From Spirosomataceae bacterium (GTDB lineage: Bacteria; Bacteroidota; Bacteroidia; Cytophagales; Spirosomataceae): 11,824 nucleotides of DNA. This document shows, one piece after another, positions 7,464-11,824 of the stretch. Numbering within the stretch: the stretch's first letter is position 1; the number at the start of each line of letters is the position of its first letter. The notes below the pieces were generated by a model. It had not been told where the DNA came from. It did not search any database and was given only the letters and a program-made list of their open reading frames with translations. The translations under genes were made by a program, and so were the position numbers. The DNA lies in assembly GCA_030731175.1 (NCBI GenBank), contig JANQUM010000467.1, positions 802 to 12,625 on the forward strand, in the 5' to 3' direction.

Positions 7464-7490
7464 CAAATTTAACAAAAAACGTTTGATCAA
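7464..7490 (-). promoter_or_regulatory. Promoter for feoAB (Bacteroidota-type)
   Basis: On the minus strand TAAATTTG (7464-7471) matches the -7 consensus TAnnTTTG exactly. The nearest TTTG (-33-like, TTG at 7488-7490) is 16 bases upstream, slightly short of the usual 17-23. The transcript would start near 7459, about 24 bases before the feoA ATG. A perfect palindrome overlaps the -33 element. Confidence 0.45.
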
Positions 7491-7508
7491 AATTCTGATT
7501 CTAATCAG
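7482..7508. promoter_or_regulatory. Candidate operator palindromes upstream of feoA
   Basis: Two inverted repeats lie side by side between the glpD stop and the feoA promoter: the perfect palindrome TTTGATCAAA (7482-7491) and CTGATT-CT-AATCAG (7495-7508, six-base arms, two-base spacer). The first overlaps the -33 region of the feoA promoter. They could bind a Fur-, DtxR- or Crp/Fnr-type regulator, but neither is a full match to those boxes as I know them. The second repeat starts just past the glpD stop and might instead form a weak hairpin at the end of the glpD transcript. Confidence 0.35.
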
Positions 7509-7509
7509 T

Positions 7510-9159
7510 TTATTGCACTCCTGCCTGAGTTTGGAAATGAGAAATCATCCCTGAATAAGTGTTAATATTTGTCGTTTTTTGTTCGTTAGTCCAGCCTAAT
7601 TCAGCTGCCATTAAGTCGGCAACTGACGGAATTGATTGCTTTGTAGCTTTCCAACTCAATAATTCAAAACGAGTCCGGCGGGCGAAGAAATCACGCAAGG
7701 AAACCGCCATTTCCTCCCGAACCGTGTAAATAACTTCTGCCGCAATAAACGGATACTCAGCATGCAATCTTTTGGTTAAGTTTTCGTCGAAATGCGTTAA
7801 TGCGAGTACTTTTTCGGCACGGTCACCGTACTTCTCAGAAATGTGCTTTGCCACATCTTCAGGCAAAGCGTAGGTATTCATTAAGTTTTTGAAATTATCA
7901 GAATTGTAATTTTTTCCGCCCACTAAAAAGTGATTTTTTGTTTGGCTTTCAGCTTCCACGTTGAGTTCTTTGCATGCGGCATCAATTACGTCTTGCCCCA
8001 TCAAACGGTAAGTTGTCCACTTTCCACCGAGCAAACTTACCAATCCAGATTTTTCATCTACTTCAACTGCATGGTCCCGCAACAAACTTTTGGTGTCGTT
8101 TGGGTTAGCTCCTTTTGCAGTAATTAACGGCCGCAAACCACCAAAACCTGAAAGGATATCTTTTCGCTCGGGCATTTTACTGAAAAACGGCTGCATGGTT
8201 TCCAATAAATAATCAACTTCGCTACTTTCTAAAATCGGTTCTTTTTCCAAATGATAGTACGGCGTATCCGTTGTACCAATGATAACTTTATTTTCAAACG
8301 GAATCACGAAAACAACTCGTCCGTCTTTAGTTTTGGGAATTAACATCGCTTCTTTCCCTGGCAAAAATTCTTTCGGAATTAATATATGAACGCCTTTTGA
8401 AGGGCTAATTCTTGCTTTTTCCTCACTATTTGCCATTATTCTGACGGCATCAGAAAACGGGCCCGTACAATTCACAAAAACCTTCGCTTTTACCTCAATC
8501 TCTAATCCGTTTTCTTCAGGAAGCTGACTTTTAACCGTCGCTGAAAGTATTTTTCCGCTTTGATCTTTAGTGAAAGAAGTGATTGCGGCGTGATTTAGCG
8601 TTGCTGCCCCGGCTTCGTCGGCACTGTGAGCGAGGGCGAGGCAGTAGCGGGCATCGTCCAATTGCCCATCATAATACATAACCGAACTGTGAACGGTTTT
8701 GCTCAACGTCGGGATGCGTTCAAAGGTCTTCTTCTTATTTAACCATTGTGCTTTTGGTAGTGAATCGTTTTTTGCAAAAAAGCCGTACAGTAGAAGCCCG
8801 GCACTGAAGTAAATTGCCTCAAACGCACTGAAAACTGGCGTAATCAATGCCAGCGGCTGAGCCAAATGTGGGGCATTTTGCAAGACATACTTTCGTTCTT
8901 CTAACCCGTGCTTTACTTGTTTTAGCTGCCCGAAATCCAACTTTTTGAACGCTTGTTCTAAATACCTCACCCCGCCGTGAATCAGCTTTGTGGAGCGAGA
9001 AGAGGTTTCTGCTGAAAAGTCTTTTCGCTCAATAAGTGCTACCTTAAGCCCACGGGTTGCTGCTTCAAGAGCCGCACCGGCTCCGCTTGCACCACCGCCA
9101 ATTACGCAGATGTCAAAAGTTTCGGTTTTGAGTTGTTGAATATTCTCTTTTCGATTCAT
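7510..9159 (-). CDS. glpD: FAD-dependent glycerol-3-phosphate dehydrogenase
   Basis: A 549-residue flavoprotein that oxidises sn-glycerol 3-phosphate to dihydroxyacetone phosphate and passes electrons to quinone at the inner membrane; some relatives are oxidases that use oxygen. The N-terminal Rossmann FAD motif is CVIGGGASGAG (18-28), followed by the family signature SSRSTKLIHGGVRYL (53-67). Further family stretches are NCTGPFSD (230-237), IGTTDTPY (294-301), SGFGGLRPL (337-345) and LLGGKWTTYRLMGQD (376-390). The C-terminal helical DAO_C domain covers about residues 440-530 (AEVIYTVREEMAVSLRDF). Length is typical. No glpF or glpK lies nearby. It follows galK by 69 bases with no clear promoter element in the gap, so it may be read from galK or from a promoter I cannot recognise. 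The short ATG leader is A/C-rich (AAAAACAAACCC). Confidence 0.95.
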   Translation of the reverse strand: MNRKENIQQLKTETFDICVIGGGASGAGAALEAATRGLKVALIERKDFSAETSSRSTKLIHGGVRYLEQAFKKLDFGQLKQVKHGLEERKYVLQNAPHLAQPLALITPVFSAFEAIYFSAGLLLYGFFAKNDSLPKAQWLNKKKTFERIPTLSKTVHSSVMYYDGQLDDARYCLALAHSADEAGAATLNHAAITSFTKDQSGKILSATVKSQLPEENGLEIEVKAKVFVNCTGPFSDAVRIMANSEEKARISPSKGVHILIPKEFLPGKEAMLIPKTKDGRVVFVIPFENKVIIGTTDTPYYHLEKEPILESSEVDYLLETMQPFFSKMPERKDILSGFGGLRPLITAKGANPNDTKSLLRDHAVEVDEKSGLVSLLGGKWTTYRLMGQDVIDAACKELNVEAESQTKNHFLVGGKNYNSDNFKNLMNTYALPEDVAKHISEKYGDRAEKVLALTHFDENLTKRLHAEYPFIAAEVIYTVREEMAVSLRDFFARRTRFELLSWKATKQSIPSVADLMAAELGWTNEQKTTNINTYSGMISHFQTQAGVQ

Positions 9160-9228
9160 TGGGTTTGTTTTTGGCAGTGTGCTGTCCGCGATTTATACGG
9201 AATATTTACTATCACGATATTAAAAGTA

Positions 9229-10383
9229 CTATACGAGTTTCACTCCATCAGATGGTTTTACGACGTAACAATCTAATTTTAAGTCAAACTGTTCTTTATA
9301 GTCGGCTGTTTGTTTCTTGATGAAATCATTTACAACATCTTTTCTTACAATATTAATGGTACAACCGCCAAAGCCGCCGCCCATCATTCGGCTTCCAAGA
9401 ACGGCTTCGCTTTGTTCGGTATTTTTTACGAGGAAATCGAGTTCTTTGCAACTCACTTCGTAATCGCCCGAAAGTCCCCAATGGGTTTGGTACATATAGC
9501 TCCCGAACATCCGTAAATCACCTTGGGATAATGCTTCGCAACCCCACACTACCCGTTCAATTTCTGTCACAACAAACCGGCATCGTTTCATTTCTAATAA
9601 CGGAAGTTTCGTTCTGTGTTTGGCAAAAAAAGAAACCGAAACGTCACGCAAGCTTTTGATCTCGGGATTAATTTGCTGCAATAAATAAACGCCCGCTTCG
9701 CACTCTTTGCGGCGGGTATTGTATTCCGAATCAGCGAGGTTATGCTTTACGCCCGTATTGCATAAAACGATAGCGTAGTCGGGAAAATCAAACGCGAAAT
9801 AACGGTGACGAATATCTCGACAATCCAATAAAATAACTTCGTTTTCTACGCCAAAAAGCGAAGCATACATATCCATAATGCCACAATTTACTCCGGCGAA
9901 ATTGTGTTCAGCCTTTTGAGCGATAAGGGCTAAATCTTTTCTATCGAGTTTTAAATCGAAAAGTTCGTTTAAAGCAAATCCTAATCCGCAAGCTACTGCT
10001 GCTGAGGAAGATAGCCCGGCACCGAGCGGGATGTCTCCGCCAAAAGTTAATTCAAAGCCGGTTGGTATTTCGTGATTATTGTCAATTAATTCTTTTGTGA
10101 CTCCAATTAGATAATTCGCCCAGCTTTTGTCCGATTTTTTTAAATCTTCGAGCGGAATTTCAAAACTTTCATCTAAATCAACCGAGTGGAACTTTAGCAA
10201 ATTGTCGGTTCTTTTTCCAACTGCAAAAACGATGGATTTATCAATTGCGGCGGGCAGCACGAAGCCGTCATTATAATCCGTATGTTCGCCAATTAAATTT
10301 ATTCTGCCTGGTGCGTTGACCAGTATCTCGGGTGATTGTTTGAATTTATTTTCAAAAGTTGAACGAATTAAAGCGGATTTCAT
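9229..10383 (-). CDS. galK: Galactokinase
   Basis: A 384-residue cytoplasmic GHMP-family kinase that phosphorylates alpha-D-galactose at C1 with ATP, the first committed Leloir step. The galactokinase signature GRINLIGEHTDYN is at 26-38 (R27 stabilises the transition state). The ATP-loop PLGAGLSSSAA is at 119-129. The catalytic aspartate is D171 in CGIMDMY, and the third GHMP motif MGGGFGGCTI lies near the C-terminus. Most galactokinases I recall have MDQ at the catalytic site; here it is MDM. The frame is open to 10473 and would add 30 residues with a hydrophobic helix, but E. coli GalK is 382 residues and a promoter match lies inside the extension, so the ATG at 10383 is chosen. No other Leloir gene is adjacent. 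It is divergent from ccmB. The leader before ATG is C-rich without a Shine-Dalgarno. Confidence 0.95.
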   Translation of the reverse strand: MKSALIRSTFENKFKQSPEILVNAPGRINLIGEHTDYNDGFVLPAAIDKSIVFAVGKRTDNLLKFHSVDLDESFEIPLEDLKKSDKSWANYLIGVTKELIDNNHEIPTGFELTFGGDIPLGAGLSSSAAVACGLGFALNELFDLKLDRKDLALIAQKAEHNFAGVNCGIMDMYASLFGVENEVILLDCRDIRHRYFAFDFPDYAIVLCNTGVKHNLADSEYNTRRKECEAGVYLLQQINPEIKSLRDVSVSFFAKHRTKLPLLEMKRCRFVVTEIERVVWGCEALSQGDLRMFGSYMYQTHWGLSGDYEVSCKELDFLVKNTEQSEAVLGSRMMGGGFGGCTINIVRKDVVNDFIKKQTADYKEQFDLKLDCYVVKPSDGVKLV

Positions 10384-10413
10384 AGCGATGGGCGGGTGAA
10401 AAGTATTGAAAAG

Positions 10414-10443
10414 TAAAATTACTGCTAAAACCAACGAAATCAA
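10414..10443 (-). promoter_or_regulatory. Promoter for galK (Bacteroidota-type)
   Basis: On the minus strand TAATTTTA (10414-10421) matches TAnnTTTG at all but the last base, and TTG (10441-10443) lies 19 bases upstream, the typical spacing. The predicted start near 10407 gives a leader of about 24 bases to the ATG at 10383. It lies inside the 5'-extended galK frame and so argues against the upstream start at 10473. Confidence 0.45.
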
Positions 10444-10485
10444 TAAATATGACCAATATCCTACGTATTGCATTTGTTTGAACCG

Positions 10486-10493
10486 TAACTTTA
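10486..10493 (+). promoter_or_regulatory. Possible -7 element immediately upstream of ccmB
   Basis: TAACTTTA matches TAnnTTTG except for the last base and ends four bases before the ccmB ATG, so the transcript would have almost no leader. The nearest TTG (10468-10470) is only 15 bases upstream. The -7 match with a very short leader is a pattern seen in Bacteroidota, but the evidence here is weak. Confidence 0.25.
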
Positions 10494-10497
10494 CGGC

Positions 10498-11160
10498 ATG
10501 AAATCAGTTTGGGCATTACTGAGTAAGGATATTTTACTGGAGTGGCGGCAACGCTACGCCCTAAACGGCATGTTGCTTTACGTTATAAGTACTGTTTTTG
10601 TGGTTTATATGAGTTTTAAACTCAAAGTAGCTAACATAGAACCGATAACCTGGAACACACTTTTTTGGATAATTTTGCTCTTTACGGCTGTGAACGCCAT
10701 CACTAAAAGTTTCACGCAAGAACGCAGCGGGCGGCTAATTTACTATTATACCATCGTGAACCCGCAGGCCGTAATTATTGCCAAAATAACCTATAACTCC
10801 CTGATGCTTATTGTGTTAGGATTAATTGGTTTAATTATTTACGCAACAATGATGGGGAATCCGATTCAGGATTTGCCACTGTACCTATTTAGCGTAATTT
10901 TGGGAGCAATCGGTTTTGCGGCAACGCTAACAATAATTGCCGGAATTGCATCAAAAGCGGATAATACCGCAACATTAATGGCTGTTCTGAGTTTTCCAAT
11001 ATTACTGCCGATGCTCTTAATGTTGATGCGTTTATCAAAAAATGCGATGGACGGATTGGCGAGAAACGTGAGTTACGACGAGATTATAACCATCGTCGCG
11101 ATAGACGGCATCGTGGTTGCGTTGAGTTATTTATTATTCCCGTATTTGTGGCGGAGCTGA
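10498..11160 (+). CDS. ccmB: Heme exporter subunit CcmB
   Basis: A 220-residue integral membrane protein with six predicted transmembrane segments (about 21-40, 52-68, 99-118, 127-150, 157-177, 192-216), the same length as E. coli CcmB. With the ATPase CcmA it forms the ABC module of System I cytochrome c maturation, which works with CcmC to load heme onto CcmE in the periplasm. The N-terminal WALLSKDILLEWRQRYALNG (5-24) and the cytoplasmic loop SFTQERSGRLIYYY (71-84) are characteristic of the family. The ATG at 10498 gives the family N-terminus. It is 30 bases upstream of ccmC and probably in one operon with it. No ccmA is seen; it would have to lie elsewhere, as is common in Bacteroidota. 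Confidence 0.92.
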   Translation: MKSVWALLSKDILLEWRQRYALNGMLLYVISTVFVVYMSFKLKVANIEPITWNTLFWIILLFTAVNAITKSFTQERSGRLIYYYTIVNPQAVIIAKITYNSLMLIVLGLIGLIIYATMMGNPIQDLPLYLFSVILGAIGFAATLTIIAGIASKADNTATLMAVLSFPILLPMLLMLMRLSKNAMDGLARNVSYDEIITIVAIDGIVVALSYLLFPYLWRS

Positions 11161-11190
11161 TTTTTTAACAAACTGACTTTTTTACTAAAA

Positions 11191-11824
11191 ATGATAAAAC
11201 ATTGGTGGAAAGCACTTTCGGTGCTGATTTTAATTTATGTGTTGATTGCCGGATTAATAAACGAAGTGCCACGTTTGGCTATTCTCAACGAAACCATCCG
11301 CAACGTTTATTTTCACGTGCCGCTTTGGTTCGGGATGATGATATTGCTGATTGCCTCGGTGGTTTACGCAATCAAGTATTTGCGTGGCGGCGATATTAAA
11401 AACGACGTCTATTCGTCGCAATTTGCCAATGTTGCAATTGGCTACGGTGTTTTGGGATTTTTAACTGGTGCTTTGTGGGGAAATTACGCCTGGGGTTCGC
11501 CGCTGCCGCAAGACCCGAAATTGATTGCAACCGAAGTTGGAATGCTCATTTACGCCGCGTATTTCGTGCTACGAAGTTCGTTTGAAGACGAGCAACGCAA
11601 AGCCCGTCTTTCGGCAATTTATAATATTTTCGCCTTTGCGGCTTTCATGCCGTTGGTATGGATTTTACCTCGACTTACAGATTCGCTTCACCCCGGAAAC
11701 GGCGGCAATCCGGCGTTTGGAAGTTATGACATGGACAACGGAATGCGAATGATTTTCTATCCCGCAATCATCGGCTGGACGCTCCTCGGCGTTTGGATTA
11801 CTTCACTTCGTATCAGAGTAAGAA
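11191..11824 (+). CDS. ccmC: Heme exporter/handling protein CcmC, 3'-truncated
   Basis: The frame runs from ATG 11191 to the right edge without a stop (211 residues). It is a CcmC/CcsA-type membrane protein of System I cytochrome c maturation, which presents heme to CcmE. Likely heme-ligand histidines are H42 in NVYFHVPLWFG and H167 in DSLHPGNGGNP. The tryptophan-rich motif is WGNYAWGSPLPQDPK (96-110). W96 and W101 are kept, but the later tryptophans of the canonical WGxxWGxWWxWD are absent. Five or six hydrophobic segments are visible (about 9-24, 44-63, 80-95, 111-127, 142-159, 189-206). The protein probably ends within about ten residues of the edge, judged by a family length near 220. It starts 30 bases after ccmB, with an A-rich leader (CTAAAA) and no Shine-Dalgarno. 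Confidence 0.9.
   Translation, partial: MIKHWWKALSVLILIYVLIAGLINEVPRLAILNETIRNVYFHVPLWFGMMILLIASVVYAIKYLRGGDIKNDVYSSQFANVAIGYGVLGFLTGALWGNYAWGSPLPQDPKLIATEVGMLIYAAYFVLRSSFEDEQRKARLSAIYNIFAFAAFMPLVWILPRLTDSLHPGNGGNPAFGSYDMDNGMRMIFYPAIIGWTLLGVWITSLRIRVR

Noticed and set aside
7436..7509. Possible riboswitch or small RNA in the glpD-feoA gap
   Set aside because: The gap is only 74 AT-rich bases, and the promoter and palindromes account for most of it; no structured aptamer is visible.
10384..10473. In-frame 30-residue N-terminal extension of galK with a hydrophobic helix
   Set aside because: Galactokinases are soluble and start near MKSALIRSTF; a promoter match lies inside the extension, so it is most likely untranslated.

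Overview
The window reads as a chromosomal segment of a Bacteroidota bacterium, probably of the Cytophagales or a neighbouring group. Four things point there. The DNA is AT-rich. None of the gene starts has a clear GGAGG-type Shine-Dalgarno; most are preceded by A-rich leaders. Several starts have the Bacteroidota promoter element TAnnTTTG at a sensible distance. The CcmC-like protein carries DPK where the proteobacterial form has WD. The genus cannot be fixed from this sequence.

Layout from left to right: (1) 2-1030, plus strand, the C-terminal part of an Omp85/BamA-TamA-like outer-membrane beta-barrel cut by the left edge. (2) A candidate bidirectional terminator at 1043-1067 separates it from a convergent block. 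(3) From 1073 to 10383 all eight genes are on the minus strand. In transcription order they are galK (galactokinase), glpD (FAD glycerol-3-phosphate dehydrogenase), feoA-feoB (ferrous iron uptake), cysM-like cysteine synthase, a small membrane protein of the metal-dependent-hydrolase type, an aldo/keto reductase, and a membrane-anchored pentaheme cytochrome c. (4) From 10498 to the right edge, divergent from galK, are ccmB and ccmC, the membrane subunits of the System I cytochrome c maturation heme exporter; ccmC is cut by the edge.

The minus-strand block looks like a patchwork of housekeeping genes rather than one operon. Only feoA-feoB overlap (ATGA). Candidate promoters lie directly upstream of galK, feoA and cysM, and a lone -7-like element lies upstream of the hydrolase-like gene. 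For cysM, galK, the aldo/keto reductase and the hydrolase-like gene, the longest open frame starts too far upstream; family alignment from memory, and for cysM and galK the promoter positions, support shorter starts. There is a loose functional link between the pentaheme cytochrome, which needs covalent heme attachment, and the ccmBC genes about 8 kb away.

No gap exceeds 300 bases. No RNA gene, mobile element or CRISPR array was seen. I see no convincing undescribed system. The points most worth a second look are palindromic sequences over the feoA promoter, a short TCCGT-cored repeat upstream of cysM, an altered tryptophan-rich motif in CcmC, and the uncharacterised His/Asp-rich membrane protein.
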